Assembly (NCBI RefSeq): GCF_021290925.1
Contig: NZ_JAJSLX010000005.1
Coordinates: 124,001-188,000, forward strand
Direction: 5' to 3'
From: Sessilibacter corallicola
GTDB taxonomy: Bacteria; Pseudomonadota; Gammaproteobacteria; Pseudomonadales; Cellvibrionaceae
Length of the DNA: 64,000 nucleotides
This document shows, one piece after another, positions 1-10,197 of the stretch; within the stretch, counting starts at the first letter, position 1; the number at the start of each line of letters is the position of its first letter. Below the pieces are notes generated by a model. It saw only the letters and a list, made by a program, of their open reading frames with translations, was not told the DNA's origin and did no database searches. A program made the translations under genes and the position numbers.

Positions 1-1400
1 TTGCCACCCAAAATATTTTCCACAGCTTCATCCTGTGATTCGGTGACGTGCGCTGTGCCTTCGAATACTAAAATAGATTCGTCGACACCGGCCGTTTTAA
101 CGACACAACCGTTCTCGGCAATGTTGCCGTAAAGCACCGCAAGGCCGCCTTCGGTGGAATACGCATTTTCGTAAGAACGGATACAGCCGTTGGCTCGATC
201 CAAGTCCAGAGAAGGCCAGCGAGTTGCCTGGCTGAATGCGGTTTGTGTTGGAATTCCAGCGGGGCCTGCTTTAAACCAAGTTTGCAGATCGTCGTCGTAA
301 TTTACCGCAACATCGTAATTCTCAATCGCTTCCGACAGTGATTTTGAATGTATCGTTGGTACGCTAGTATCGAGCTTGCCAGCGCGAGCGAGTTCGCCAA
401 GAATGGCGATAATGCCGCCAGCACGGTGAACATCTTCGATGTGATATTGCTGGGCATTCGGAGCCACTTTACACAACTGAGGTACGTTGTGTGAAAGCGC
501 ATCGATATCGCTCATATCGAAATCCACTTCTGCCTCTTGCGCCGCTGCCAATAAATGCAAAATAGTATTGGTCGAGCCGCCCATAGAGATATCGAGCGTC
601 ATTGCGTTAGTGAATGCCGCTTTCGTGCAAATATCGCGAGGCAAGATATTGGCTTCTTCTTGCTCGTAATGGCGTTTGGCCAAATCTACGATCAAATGAC
701 CAGCACGTTTGAATAATTGCTCTCTGTCTGCGTGGGTAGCCAGCATGGTGCCGTTGCCCGGTAAACTCAACCCTAAGGCTTCGGTCAAACAGTTCATTGA
801 GTTTGCAGTGAACATACCTGAGCACGAACCACAGGTTGGGCAGGCGCTGCGTTCATATTCTTCGACTTTTTCGTCGCTGGCATTGGGATCAGCGGCAACG
901 ATCATAGCGTCGACGAGATCGAGTTTGTTCTCGGAAAGCTTGGTTTTACCCGCTTCCATTGGACCGCCAGAGACAAACACAACCGGAATGTTTAAGCGCA
1001 TTGCGGCCATCAACATTCCTGGGGTGATCTTGTCGCAGTTCGAAATACACACCAAGGCGTCGGCGCAGTGTGCATTGACCATGTATTCCACGGAGTCAGC
1101 GATGATGTCGCGGCTTGGCAGACTGTAAAGCATACCGTCGTGACCCATCGCAATACCGTCATCAACCGCAATGGTATTGAATTCTTTTGCTACACCGCCT
1201 GCTGCTTCTACTTCTCGAGCAACCAATTGGCCCATATCTTTTAGGTGCACATGGCCCGGTACAAACTGAGTAAATGAGTTTGCAATTGCAATGATTGGTT
1301 TTTGAAAGTCGTCGTCTTTCATTCCCGTGGCGCGCCAAAGTGCACGCGCGCCGGCCATATTGCGACCGGAAGTAGACGTCTTGGAACGGTAAGCAGGCAT
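1..1400 (-). CDS. ilvD: Dihydroxy-acid dehydratase, C-terminus cut by window edge
   Basis: Dehydrates 2,3-dihydroxy-isovalerate and 2,3-dihydroxy-3-methylvalerate to the 2-oxoacids in valine and isoleucine synthesis; cytosolic Fe-S enzyme. Read on the minus strand, the protein starts [20 protein letters not shown] and carries the family blocks [13 protein letters not shown] and [18 protein letters not shown], which contain the cysteines expected to bind the cluster, followed by [12 protein letters not shown]. The ATG at 1398-1400 is preceded by AGGAG at normal spacing. About 466 residues are visible and the frame is still open at base 1, so roughly the last quarter lies outside. ilvE, the last step of the same pathway, is 15 kb away in a different operon. 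The family assignment is firm. Confidence 0.97.
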   Translation of the reverse strand, partial: MPAYRSKTSTSGRNMAGARALWRATGMKDDDFQKPIIAIANSFTQFVPGHVHLKDMGQLVAREVEAAGGVAKEFNTIAVDDGIAMGHDGMLYSLPSRDIIADSVEYMVNAHCADALVCISNCDKITPGMLMAAMRLNIPVVFVSGGPMEAGKTKLSENKLDLVDAMIVAADPNASDEKVEEYERSACPTCGSCSGMFTANSMNCLTEALGLSLPGNGTMLATHADREQLFKRAGHLIVDLAKRHYEQEEANILPRDICTKAAFTNAMTLDISMGGSTNTILHLLAAAQEAEVDFDMSDIDALSHNVPQLCKVAPNAQQYHIEDVHRAGGIIAILGELARAGKLDTSVPTIHSKSLSEAIENYDVAVNYDDDLQTWFKAGPAGIPTQTAFSQATRWPSLDLDRANGCIRSYENAYSTEGGLAVLYGNIAENGCVVKTAGVDESILVFEGTAHVTESQDEAVENILGG

Positions 1401-1860
1401 AATCGGCTCCTGATTCACCTATATTTGGTGATTTCTGGCTTAAAAATGGGCGCTAAGCATACCAGAAAGCAATGAATAGGCTAGACCTCAACCGCTAGTA
1501 GATACTGAGTTCAAAATAGCGGCACCTGAATTAGACATCGAAAGCCGTCTTTTGGTCACACCTAAAAGGGTCGAAATTACCTCTGTGTATACATAACTGC
1601 GACCGACAGATTACGGAGGTTAATCAGAGCTTTCTTAAGAGATAACACTTCGCAATTGAGATTTTGAACGTAGAGCAGAGAGTTGGTTGACTAAGGAAGA
1701 AGAGAGAGTTGCGTCTTTAGAAGAAAGCTTGCCTGTAGTGTGAAACCAGTTCACGGATATTTAAATAGGGTTATTATTTAAGTTATCACTACAGGCAGGC
1801 TATTAATTCGGTTTGTTACCAGGAATTCCGTAGATGGAATGTAACAAATGCAGACTATAT
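1401..1860. other. Intergenic region upstream of ilvD
   Basis: 460 bases without a convincing gene. It should hold the ilvD promoter. A short hairpin TCACC/GGTGA lies just upstream of the ilvD ribosome-binding site (about 1424-1441). The clearest structure is the long-range inverted repeat at 1727-1800, listed separately. Confidence 0.6.
1727..1800. repeat. Inverted repeat, 14-bp arms
   Basis: GCTTGCCTGTAGTG at 1727-1740 faces CACTACAGGCAGGC at 1787-1800; 13 of 14 positions pair. The 46-base spacer is AT-rich. No transposase or terminal-repeat signature of a known element was recognised. It could be a structured RNA, the 3' end of a transcript, or a short palindromic element. Confidence 0.6.
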
Positions 1861-2091
1861 TTATTCTACGTTTGCCAATGCAGGTTGTTGGCGATTAGCG
1901 GAATCTAAAACGTAGATCATAAAAACAATATTCACAAATGGTACTAAAAGTAACGCTGATGTTACCGAAGAAATTTCAGTCTTTTTAAATGTTAGCCAAA
2001 ATGGCAACGCAAATAATGCTAATGCAATAAATGGAACAATTAGAAAAACGAAGTTTTGGTTTAATAAGATAGTATCGATGCCCATAAACAA
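1861..2091 (-). CDS. Small two-helix membrane protein
   Basis: 76 residues, not recognised as a named family. Two hydrophobic segments (about residues 13-34 and 43-62) are separated by a short polar loop containing FKKTEISS, and the tail is polar (DSANRQQPALANVE). The shape resembles small inner-membrane proteins of the phospholipase_D-nuclease_N/DUF type, but no diagnostic motif is present. It sits alone between ilvD and argA with AT-rich DNA on both sides, so it is probably transcribed by itself. The hydrophobic pattern, ATG start and clean stop make it a plausible gene; function is unknown. Confidence 0.55.
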   Translation of the reverse strand: MFMGIDTILLNQNFVFLIVPFIALALFALPFWLTFKKTEISSVTSALLLVPFVNIVFMIYVLDSANRQQPALANVE

Positions 2092-2697
2092 GTCCTCTAT
2101 TTGCCAATAACTATTAAAATTATTGTCTGTTTTTAATTTATATTATTATTGTGTGATTTGGCAAAGCTTTGTCTCACAAACTGTGTCAAATCTTCTGGTG
2201 AAGAATTTTACGTTTCTTGAGGCTTAGTTTAGCCATGGCTTACTGAATTCGTCTAATAATAATTTCTGGGGTTTTTCCAAATTTTCAGAGCGCATTGTTT
2301 CAAGAACATTGAAGTTAAAGCAGTATGGATGCCATTAATTTAACGAAATGAAATTAATTTTAGAAATATGCCTAAATAACAGGCTGTATATTTTTAATTT
2401 GAAATTAATGAGAGGTATTTCTGAGAATTTCGTTGCTAAAAATAAACCAAGAAAATACAGAGAAAATCTATAGCTAAATTTACTTCCCTACATAGTGTAT
2501 TTTTATAGTGCAGAAAGTGTGAAAACCAACACTATTTTCATTTGATCTAATTCAACGAAAAAAGAAAAACTAATTGCAGGTTTTATAAAGTCGTAAATGG
2601 AATGCGACAAAAAAGAATGAGTGCCTCTATAAATTTCTTTTATGTCGCTGAATTGGTAAGACTATTATTGGTAAAAAAACTGTATTTTTATCGGTAT
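2092..2697. other. AT-rich intergenic region
   Basis: About 600 bases of very AT-rich DNA between the 3' end of argA and the small membrane protein gene. I see no open frame with family features, no RNA gene and no convincing terminator hairpin. Confidence 0.5.
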
Positions 2698-4008
2698 TTA
2701 TAGGTTTTTGATAAAAGCCTTGGACAAGCGTTGAAAATTATACGCCGATTGTTTCTGCGCGGGTAAGTCAGAAATGTCAGCGGGTTTAAATCCTTGTTCG
2801 ATAAACCAATGAGCTGTCTGAGTGGTCAGGACAAATATTTTTTTAAAGCCGAGATTTTTTGCTTCTATTTCTATTTTATTGAGCAGTTTCGGCGCATACC
2901 CATAACCTTGGTGATTTGGGTGGGTTGCCACACAAGCCAGCTCCCCGACGTCACTGTCACCAAAACTGTACAGTCCCGCACAACCGATGATCGTGCCATC
3001 GAGTTCTAAAATATAAAACTGATTAATTTCTCGCTCTAATAATTCACGTGATCGGCGAACCAAAATGCCTTGTTCTTCCAGCGGTTCTATTAAGCCTAAA
3101 ATACCGCCGACATCATCGATAGTCGCTGGACGAATTTCTTCGTAGCTATCGCTATGAACTAAAGTGCCATGACCTTCGCGGGTAAATAATTCACCGAGCA
3201 AAGCGCCGCTTTGGCAAAAATTAATCAATTGCGCGCGCGGTACACCACGGTTGCACACTGTGTAGGCACTCTTTAGGGAAGAGATAATCGAAGTGTCGTT
3301 CTTATCGTTCGCATGAAAATAATTCGGGCATTGGGAAACTCGTAATTGTCGAACCAAATTATCATGCGTATCTAACAGGCCATCGGAGTGAATAAAAGTG
3401 ATGAGCTTGTCTGCTCCTAAAGCGATGGCAACCTCACTGGCCACTTCCGAGGCTGGAATGTTAAAAATTTCGCCAGTGAGTGAGTAACCCAGCGATGAAA
3501 TAACCACGATGGCATTATTATTCAGCGCTTGTACTAAATTCTGATCGGCAATTTTTCGAACCTTGCCGGAGAATTGAAAATCCACGCCATCGATAACGCC
3601 TTTGGGCATGCCGACAACAAAATTGCCAGACAGCACAGATATATCGGCGCCGTGCATGGGGGAATTGGGCAGGCCCGTGGACAGTGCCGATTCCAGGACA
3701 CAGCGAGTGGCACCAACGGCGTGCAATACGTGGGGCAGTGATTCGGCATCAGTCACGCGGGTGCGCTCTACCAATAGGGGTTCGATACCGGCAGCAGAAA
3801 TTTGCTCATCAATCTGTGGGCGGGCACCATGAACAATCACCAGCCGCACACCGAGGCTATTCAATAATGCTAAGTCTTGAATAATGGTGTGAAAATTCGA
3901 ATGCCTAATCGCCTCTCCCGGCAAGTAAACAACGAAGGTCTTGCCGCGATAAGCATTAATATAAGGCGATGATGCGCGAAACCAGTTGATGTAATCGTTA
4001 TTGGCCAA
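2698..4008 (-). CDS. argA: Amino-acid N-acetyltransferase (N-acetylglutamate synthase)
   Basis: Transfers acetyl from acetyl-CoA to glutamate, the first step of arginine synthesis in the cytosol. The 436 residues match the usual length of classical ArgA. Residues 1-285 form the amino-acid-kinase-like domain (FVVYLPGEAIR, LVIVHGARPQI), which in the family binds arginine for feedback inhibition. Residues about 290-436 form the GNAT acetyltransferase domain (ELACVATHPNHQGYGYAPKL, then FVLTTQTAHWFIEQGF). The gene follows argE on the same strand after a gap of 187 bases, as in pseudomonads, and may be co-transcribed or have its own promoter in that gap. Confidence 0.95.
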   Translation of the reverse strand: MANNDYINWFRASSPYINAYRGKTFVVYLPGEAIRHSNFHTIIQDLALLNSLGVRLVIVHGARPQIDEQISAAGIEPLLVERTRVTDAESLPHVLHAVGATRCVLESALSTGLPNSPMHGADISVLSGNFVVGMPKGVIDGVDFQFSGKVRKIADQNLVQALNNNAIVVISSLGYSLTGEIFNIPASEVASEVAIALGADKLITFIHSDGLLDTHDNLVRQLRVSQCPNYFHANDKNDTSIISSLKSAYTVCNRGVPRAQLINFCQSGALLGELFTREGHGTLVHSDSYEEIRPATIDDVGGILGLIEPLEEQGILVRRSRELLEREINQFYILELDGTIIGCAGLYSFGDSDVGELACVATHPNHQGYGYAPKLLNKIEIEAKNLGFKKIFVLTTQTAHWFIEQGFKPADISDLPAQKQSAYNFQRLSKAFIKNL

Positions 4009-4195
4009 TGTACTAACCCAGCTATAAGTAGAATGATGCTACGATCCGGCGAGTGAGGAATGCTCAATTGCCGAGTCCATTGTATTATAACCAGGTATTT
4101 TAGGGGTATCTGACCAATTACCAAAAATACCCCCCAGAGAAAAAGAGAAGGGTCGCAGCGTTCTTCTACTTGAGCGTCCCGCCACGCGATCAGAA

Positions 4196-5341
4196 TTACA
4201 TACAGAATTTCTTTATTAAGCCTTTTAATACCGCAACCGCTGGATCAATTTGCGACATCGCAATGTATTCGTTGGGTTGATGGGCTTGATCGATTGAACC
4301 CGGTCCCATGACCAGAGTTTCCATCCCTAGTCCCTGTAAAAACGGCGCTTCTGTTGCGAAGGCGACGGATTCCGGCGTTTGTCCGGTGAGTTCGTGGGCA
4401 GCTTGCACCAAGGCGCTGTTTTGCGGCTGCTCGAACGCGGGAACACCAGGGAAGAGGCTTTCAAAGGTTAACGGTGTATTGAATTTCTCGCTGATCGGTT
4501 GCAGGCGTTGGCTGATTTCAGCGCGCAAATCTTCTAACGACATACCGGGCAACGGACGGAGGTCAAAGTGCAATTCACAGTGACCGCAGATGCGATTGGG
4601 ATTGTCGCCGCCGTGAATGTAGCCCAAATTCAGTGTTGGCGTTTTAATGGCAAAGCTCGCGTTTTCGTATTTGGCTTCCATTTGCTTGCGAAACAGTAGA
4701 AGTTCGGCGAGCACCTCGTGCATGGCCTCCATGGCGTTTTTTCCGAGCTTAGGATTCGATGAATGGCCGGCCAAACCTTGAATACGCACAGACTCCATCA
4801 TAATGCCTTTGTGAGCGCGAATGGGTTGTAAATTGGTTGGCTCGCCAATAATGGCGTAGCGGCCTTTCGGTTGACCGATTTCCGCCAGCGCGCGAGCACC
4901 CGACATGGACGTTTCTTCGTCGGCAGTGGCCAACACCATAATAGGCTGCTTGAGTTGTTCGGCCTTAATACCTTTTACGGCCTCGGTAATGACCGGAAAG
5001 AAACCCTTCATGTCAGTGGCGCCGAGCCCGTACCAGCGCTCATCGCGGGTGGTTAACTTGAACGGGTCTTGTTGCCAGCGTTCGGCGTTAAAAGGAACCG
5101 TATCGGTGTGGCCGGATAACACCAGTCCGCTGTCACCTTGTCCCAGTGTGGCTAGTAAATTGGCTTTATCTGGCTCACCTGGAACCGGCAAATAAACCAC
5201 CGAGAAGCCTAGGTCTTGGAACCAAGTAGCGAGGATATCAAGTACAGGACGATTGCTGGTGTCTAAATCTGGGTGGGCACTGCTCACTGAAGGCGTAGCA
5301 ACCAGTGCGGATAATTGCTGTTCGTAAGACGGTAATTTCAT
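4196..5341 (-). CDS. argE: Acetylornithine deacetylase
   Basis: Hydrolyses N2-acetylornithine to ornithine and acetate in arginine synthesis; cytosolic di-zinc M20 family enzyme. 381 residues, the normal length. Metal-binding and catalytic blocks are intact: LSGHTDTVPF, GLGATDMKGF, ATADEETSMSGA and IIGEPTNL. The dimerisation insert lies about residues 180-290 (GLAGHSSNPKLGKNAMEAM). The start MKLPSYEQQLSALVATPSVS agrees with other ArgE proteins. It lies upstream of argA on the same strand. The existence of a deacetylase means the linear arginine route is used here alongside a true ArgA. Confidence 0.96.
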   Translation of the reverse strand: MKLPSYEQQLSALVATPSVSSAHPDLDTSNRPVLDILATWFQDLGFSVVYLPVPGEPDKANLLATLGQGDSGLVLSGHTDTVPFNAERWQQDPFKLTTRDERWYGLGATDMKGFFPVITEAVKGIKAEQLKQPIMVLATADEETSMSGARALAEIGQPKGRYAIIGEPTNLQPIRAHKGIMMESVRIQGLAGHSSNPKLGKNAMEAMHEVLAELLLFRKQMEAKYENASFAIKTPTLNLGYIHGGDNPNRICGHCELHFDLRPLPGMSLEDLRAEISQRLQPISEKFNTPLTFESLFPGVPAFEQPQNSALVQAAHELTGQTPESVAFATEAPFLQGLGMETLVMGPGSIDQAHQPNEYIAMSQIDPAVAVLKGLIKKFCM

Positions 5342-5720
5342 GGGTCGACCTAACTGTGATGGTGAGCTTTGTCGTTTTGTTTTCCCAACATTAGCATTTT
5401 TGCGTGTTACATAGCTAATTGAGCATTGGATTACTTTGATTAATCCCCAACCACGTGTGTTTCAATTGGATTTCTATTGGTTGTTTAGATCAATAACGAA
5501 GTGTGAACGATAAGAATTTATCGAATATCGCGGTAGTAATTCGTTGTTTTTGTGTCTATAACTAAGGTAAACAAAAAATTAATTAAAAACGGGATAAATA
5601 GCTAATTTAGTTATCAATAGTGCTAAGTTTTCTTAGTGATGATTGAGTGTTACCGACAACTTTTTATTAATTAATGACGATTAATTGACTCACAGTATAA
5701 GGTGAGAAAGAAGTAGATCC
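5342..5720. other. Divergent promoter region, argE / CheC-like gene
   Basis: 379 bases between two divergent genes, AT-rich. It must hold both promoters. A short inverted repeat, CGATAA-GAAT-TTATCG, is at 5508-5523. No clear ARG box was identified by eye. Confidence 0.5.
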
Positions 5721-6314
5721 ATGAACGGTTCAAACGAACTAAAAATTTATTACGCAACGTTGGAATTAATTAGAACTGGCCTTGCGCGTGCGGCAAAACA
5801 TTTGGTCGAAATTGCTGGGCAGAAAATCGAATTAAAAATTGATGAATCGCTAATAGAAGACGTTGGTGTTGATCAATTGCAGCAGTTCCAAAAATATTTT
5901 GCCCTCAGTGAACAATTTAACGGCGACCTCGACGGTACGGCGGTTATTTTATTGCCTGAGAGCGTGGTGAAGGTATTGTTATCCGATCCGTGTTGTTATT
6001 TTTCCAGCGAATCCAGCGGCAATAAAGAATTTAAAAAAGACGCGCTGTTGGAGTTGGGTAATATTATTATTAATGCCTGTTTAGGCGAAACTATGACACG
6101 GCTGAACTGTTGTCTCGTCACGGAATTACCTGTGTTTTATCACGGTGAAAACAATGACGTTTTTGAATTTGTTAATTTACCCAATGAGCCAGCAAAAATA
6201 TTCCAAATTCAATTTATCTTAGATGATATCAGTCTCGACAGTTACATTATCTTTTTGTTTGAAAAAACCAGTGCCAGCAAGTTTGAGCGATTAGTAATTC
6301 GTGAAGCCGAATAA
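5721..6314 (+). CDS. CheC-like phosphatase family protein
   Basis: 197 residues. It contains the CheC/CheX/FliY signature D-x3-E-x2-N followed 23 residues later by P: DALLELGN (about residues 111-118) and then the proline in VTELPVF. In that family the E and N residues catalyse removal of phosphate from CheY-type aspartyl-phosphate. No CheA, CheY or CheD gene is adjacent, so the partner response regulator is unknown. A second homologue with the same signature is at 10176-10793. The ATG has a purine-rich GAGAAAGAAG upstream. Family call is by motif; activity and substrate are inferred. Confidence 0.75.
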   Translation: MNGSNELKIYYATLELIRTGLARAAKHLVEIAGQKIELKIDESLIEDVGVDQLQQFQKYFALSEQFNGDLDGTAVILLPESVVKVLLSDPCCYFSSESSGNKEFKKDALLELGNIIINACLGETMTRLNCCLVTELPVFYHGENNDVFEFVNLPNEPAKIFQIQFILDDISLDSYIIFLFEKTSASKFERLVIREAE

Positions 6315-6327
6315 CACACAAATTTTA

Positions 6328-6684
6328 TCAACCTGGTTGCGATGTGGTTTCCGTATCAATCATATTTTGCAGCTTTTCCACGCCGTCTAAAATATTGATA
6401 AATTGGCGGCCAAATTCCGTCAGCGAATATTCCACCCTCACTGGAGTTTCGAGGTAGGTTTGTTTATCGATAATTCCGAAATCAATATTTTTTCGCAAGC
6501 AATCATTCAGCACTTTGGTGCTTAAACCTTCCACACAGCGCACCATTTCGCCTGGTCGGTTAATGCCATGTTCGAGTAATTGGTAAACCGTTAACGACCA
6601 CTTACACCCGACAATGGTTTCGACCATTCGTGCCGCTTGCTGGCTGGTTGATGCTTTTCGAAAAAATTTTTCCTGTGTTTTCAT
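6328..6684 (-). CDS. HxlR-family transcriptional regulator
   Basis: 118 residues, single winged-helix domain of the HxlR (PF01638) type. The family pattern is clear: GCKWSLTVYQLLEHGINRPGEM, then LSTKVLNDCLRKN, then EYSLTEFGRQF. These regulators usually act as dimers that sense oxidants, aldehydes or electrophiles and control a divergent oxidoreductase gene. That is the arrangement here: the short-chain dehydrogenase at 6787 points the other way across about 100 bases. It is therefore the likely regulator of that gene. It is convergent with the CheC-like gene, whose stop is 13 bases away. Confidence 0.88.
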   Translation of the reverse strand: MKTQEKFFRKASTSQQAARMVETIVGCKWSLTVYQLLEHGINRPGEMVRCVEGLSTKVLNDCLRKNIDFGIIDKQTYLETPVRVEYSLTEFGRQFINILDGVEKLQNMIDTETTSQPG

Positions 6685-6786
6685 TAACTTATACCAATTT
6701 GTTCCTAGGTGGCTGAATTGTGCTTACTTATGCAAGCCGCGCCTATCAAGGATAATTTCTCCATACTACATCAAGGAGACACATCC

Positions 6787-7560
6787 ATGAATCAGCAAAT
6801 GAATTCAACTGCATTGATTGTTGGCGGTTCGAGCGGAATGGGCTTGGCAGTCGCAGAACAATTGGTAAAACAAGCCATTCCTGTGGTTATTGTCGGTCGT
6901 GCCCAGCAAAAATTAAATGATGCTGAAAAGCATTTATCGCAATTTGACAGTGCGCCAGTGCAGACTGTTCAAGCAGATCTGTACAACCCAGAAGACGTTC
7001 AGAAACTTCAAACTATTATTGATAACATGCAGGCATCCATTAAATATTTGGTGAATGCCGCCGGTTATTTTTTCCCGAAACCTTTTATTGATCACACCGA
7101 GCAAGATTACGATCAATACATGGATTTAAACAAAGCGACGTTTTTTGTTACCCAATCGGTCGTGAAAAATATGATTTCCAACGGCGGCGGCTCCATCGTC
7201 AACATTGGTTCCATGTGGGCAAAACAGGCGGTTAAAGCAACTCCGTCCAGTGCTTACTCTATGGCAAAAGCTGGATTGCATTCGATGGTTCAGCATTTGG
7301 CCATGGAATTAGCGGGTGAGGGAATTCGCGTTAACGGCGTCAGCCCGGCGGTGGTAAAAACACCAATTTACGGCTCGTTTATTGATCCCGCTGAAATTGA
7401 TACTGCTTTAGAAGGGTTTAACGATTTCCATCCTATCGGCAGAATTGGAACAGCCAACGATATCGCCGATGCGATTGTCTTTTTATTAAAAGACAACGCT
7501 AGCTGGATTACTGGCACGGTGCTGGATGTTGATGGTGGCGTAATGGCGGGTAGAAATTAA
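6787..7560 (+). CDS. Short-chain dehydrogenase/reductase (SDR)
   Basis: Classical SDR of 257 residues. The NAD(P)-binding turn is [14 protein letters not shown] near the N-terminus, followed by the structural NAAG-type motif VNAAGYF. The catalytic serine lies in SIVNIGSMW and the active-site pair in YSMAKAGL (Y-x3-K). The C-terminus has the family GxxLDVDGG motif. The ATG at 6787 is chosen because AAGGAGAC sits directly upstream at good spacing; a longer in-frame GTG start at 6709 would run back into the promoter region shared with the HxlR gene. Substrate cannot be read from sequence. Probably repressed or activated by the divergent HxlR protein. Confidence 0.92.
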   Translation: MNQQMNSTALIVGGSSGMGLAVAEQLVKQAIPVVIVGRAQQKLNDAEKHLSQFDSAPVQTVQADLYNPEDVQKLQTIIDNMQASIKYLVNAAGYFFPKPFIDHTEQDYDQYMDLNKATFFVTQSVVKNMISNGGGSIVNIGSMWAKQAVKATPSSAYSMAKAGLHSMVQHLAMELAGEGIRVNGVSPAVVKTPIYGSFIDPAEIDTALEGFNDFHPIGRIGTANDIADAIVFLLKDNASWITGTVLDVDGGVMAGRN

Positions 7561-7599
7561 TTATCTCGCGCTTATTAACAGGCACATCTTAAGCAATTG

Positions 7600-7638
7600 A
7601 GGGAAGCTCGTCTTCGGGCTTCCCTTGCTGTTTTATTT
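7600..7638 (+). terminator. Rho-independent terminator after the SDR gene
   Basis: Stem AGGGAAGC (7600-7607) pairs with GCTTCCCT (7618-7625), then TGCTGTTTTATTT. It lies between convergent genes; the U-rich tail favours the SDR direction. Confidence 0.8.
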
Positions 7639-10197
7639 CGCATTTTTTATCGATACAACTGTTGAGTGTTTGTCGTCGACAAAATCGAGAAATTGCGATT
7701 GCGGCATGGGTTTGGCAATTAGGAACCCTTGAAGTAAATCGCAGCCAGACCGTTCTAAAAACAGTTTTTGTTCTTCCGATTCCACGCCTTCGGCGGCAAC
7801 GGCGCAGCCTAAGCGCTGAGTGGCTTCTATGATCGCCAGAACAATGTCCCGGTTTTTCGGATTATTGTTCATTGACGCGATAAACGCACGGTCAATTTTA
7901 ACCAAGCCAATGGGCAGTGTGGTCAAGTGGGTGAGGGATGCGTAACCTAATCCAAAATCATCCAGTGCGAAGGAAACGCCGTAGCTCTGCAGTTCCAACA
8001 TTACTTTATCGGCGTGCTTGGCATTGCTGATAAACGATTTTTCAGTGACTTCTACTTCGATCTTGCGCCAATCAAACTGAACTTCTTTTTGGCAAGCGTT
8101 AAATTTTTCCGTGAAGTGCGGCTCTAAAAACTGAGCGGGCGACATGTTGATCGAAATTCGAAAATCGCCACTGAGCTTTTTAATATCAGACAATTCTTTT
8201 GAAAACTCACCCACCTTGCGGATGATCTCCAAACCAAACTCGTGAATGATACGGCATCGTTCCAACGGCGCGATAAATTCCGCAGGCAATAACAGGCCGT
8301 TATCGGGATGACGCCAGCGCACCAAGGCTTCGGCGCGGCAGATCTCGCCGGATTCCGCCGCAATGATCGGTTGGTAATAGATTTCAAATTGGTCTTCGTC
8401 TAAAGCAACTCGCACTTGCTTTTCAAGCAGCATAGTTGCTTCGGCTTTTTCGTTCATAGTTGGATTGAAAAATTCGAAGAACGCACGTTTATTTTCTTTG
8501 GCGCTGTACAAAGCGAGATCTGCGTTTTTAATCAGCTGCTCTGGCGATTGCGCATCGCCCGGATAAATGGTGATTCCGATACTGGTCGAGACGGAAACCT
8601 CGTCGTTGCCGACATCGATGGGGGCTTTGATCGAATCCAAAATACGCTTGCTGATGTGGATTAAATCTTTGGGCTGGTCGTAATCCGACACCAAAATATT
8701 GAACTCGTCGCCGCCAATACGAGAAATCACATTGGATTCGCGCACGCAAGCGGTCAAGCGCTTGGCCACTTCAACCAACACTTTATCGCCTGCGTCGTGA
8801 CCGAAGGTATCGTTGATGGATTTAAAGCCGTTCAAATCCAAAGCCATTAAGGCAAACATACCTTGGCTGCGTTTTGACAATTTAATTTGGCGATCGAGAT
8901 TGGATTTAAAATAACGACGATTGGCCAAACCGGTGAGCGCGTCAAAATACGCCATGCGCTCGATTTCTTCCTGATTTAACCGTTGTTGGGTGATGTCGGT
9001 GAAGGTGCCAACAAAGCCGATGATGTTTTTATAAACATCGTATTCGGCCATGAGGTTACCGATCACCCAGGTTTTTTTGTTGGTTTTCTCATGTGTGCGC
9101 AGACAGAACTCTTCGTTAAAACCCAGTTTGTTCGATTTAGACTTGTGCCACCGTTGCCGAACCTGATCGCGCTCTTCGTTTTCAATGATGTCGTGCCAGG
9201 TCAATTGGTGTAAATCCGTGTGTTTACAGCCAGTCACTTGCAGCCAGGTTTCGTTGGCGTAGCGGACAACACCGTTGCTGTCGGTGCGGAAAATTCCCAC
9301 AGGAGCGATTTTCGCCAGGGTTTTAAAGCGGTTTTCACTTTCGCGAAAAATGCGTTCGGATTCAATTTCGTTGGTGCGATCACGAATCACCGTGATGATG
9401 TTAATTCTTTCATCCGCTTTACTGGTGGAAAACTTAATCTCCACCGGCACCTTGCGGCCGTCTTTGGAACTGAGGCTGGTTGCTACCGGCGGTAAATTCA
9501 GATTCTGATCATTATCTAGGGCTCTATTTAAATACAGCATGATGCGGTCATAAACCGAAGCGTTTTGCTTGATTTGATCTTTTGAGAGTAAATCGTTGAG
9601 GTGAACGTGTTCGAACTCTTCGCGTGTATAACCGAACAAATCTTCGGCCGAGCTGTTTGCCAGTTCAATTGCGCCAGTGTGGGTAAACACCAAAATGGCG
9701 TCGGCGGTATTGTCGATAATGCGCGATAACTGAGTTTGTTCGAGTTTGCGGGTTAACGATTCTTCTCGGTAAGCGTTGGCCAAACGTTTGAGCCAGCACT
9801 CTTTAATTACGGAGGCGGTAACGTCGCTGATGACGACTTCGCAGTAAGTCTCATCGCCGATGTCGCGGGATTTAATCGTGATGCTTTGCTGCAAACGATA
9901 GAGCTCATTGCCAACACTGTTGGGATCGTACAGCGGCAGCGGCGAGGGATTAAATGAGTTGGACAAAAACGATTGCAAATGCAATTTAACGGCATCGACA
10001 CAACAGTCGTAAAAGCGGGTCGATTTTAATTCTGGAAACGCTTCTAACAAATGCGAGTTATCGGTTTGGTGAGGGTGAATATCAGCGCGTTTGTAAATCC
10101 ATTCGTTGATGTAAATAACTTTGAGAGTGGCGTTTAACAACATCACGCCACAGTCGAGTGAATCTACAACCTGTTTTAATTTGATAAAACCTTGCAC
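7633..10197 (-). CDS. PAS-GGDEF-EAL cyclic-di-GMP signalling protein
   Basis: 854 residues, no membrane segment, so a cytosolic sensor. Order: N-terminal PAS-like region (1-130), PAS (about 155-270), PAS with PAC (about 290-410), GGDEF (about 425-590) and EAL (about 600-845). The cyclase motif is intact (RIGGDEFNIL near 494), but the position of the inhibitory RxxD site reads RESN, so product inhibition through that site is probably absent. The phosphodiesterase residues look complete: EALVRW, SINMSPAQF, EVTEKSF, ALDDFGLGYAS, KIDRAFI and AAEGVE. It could therefore make or break c-di-GMP. Translation appears to start at GTG (10195-10197), supported by GAGGAG seven bases upstream, 22 bases inside the preceding CheC-like gene. 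Confidence 0.93.
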   Translation of the reverse strand: MQGFIKLKQVVDSLDCGVMLLNATLKVIYINEWIYKRADIHPHQTDNSHLLEAFPELKSTRFYDCCVDAVKLHLQSFLSNSFNPSPLPLYDPNSVGNELYRLQQSITIKSRDIGDETYCEVVISDVTASVIKECWLKRLANAYREESLTRKLEQTQLSRIIDNTADAILVFTHTGAIELANSSAEDLFGYTREEFEHVHLNDLLSKDQIKQNASVYDRIMLYLNRALDNDQNLNLPPVATSLSSKDGRKVPVEIKFSTSKADERINIITVIRDRTNEIESERIFRESENRFKTLAKIAPVGIFRTDSNGVVRYANETWLQVTGCKHTDLHQLTWHDIIENEERDQVRQRWHKSKSNKLGFNEEFCLRTHEKTNKKTWVIGNLMAEYDVYKNIIGFVGTFTDITQQRLNQEEIERMAYFDALTGLANRRYFKSNLDRQIKLSKRSQGMFALMALDLNGFKSINDTFGHDAGDKVLVEVAKRLTACVRESNVISRIGGDEFNILVSDYDQPKDLIHISKRILDSIKAPIDVGNDEVSVSTSIGITIYPGDAQSPEQLIKNADLALYSAKENKRAFFEFFNPTMNEKAEATMLLEKQVRVALDEDQFEIYYQPIIAAESGEICRAEALVRWRHPDNGLLLPAEFIAPLERCRIIHEFGLEIIRKVGEFSKELSDIKKLSGDFRISINMSPAQFLEPHFTEKFNACQKEVQFDWRKIEVEVTEKSFISNAKHADKVMLELQSYGVSFALDDFGLGYASLTHLTTLPIGLVKIDRAFIASMNNNPKNRDIVLAIIEATQRLGCAVAAEGVESEEQKLFLERSGCDLLQGFLIAKPMPQSQFLDFVDDKHSTVVSIKNAK

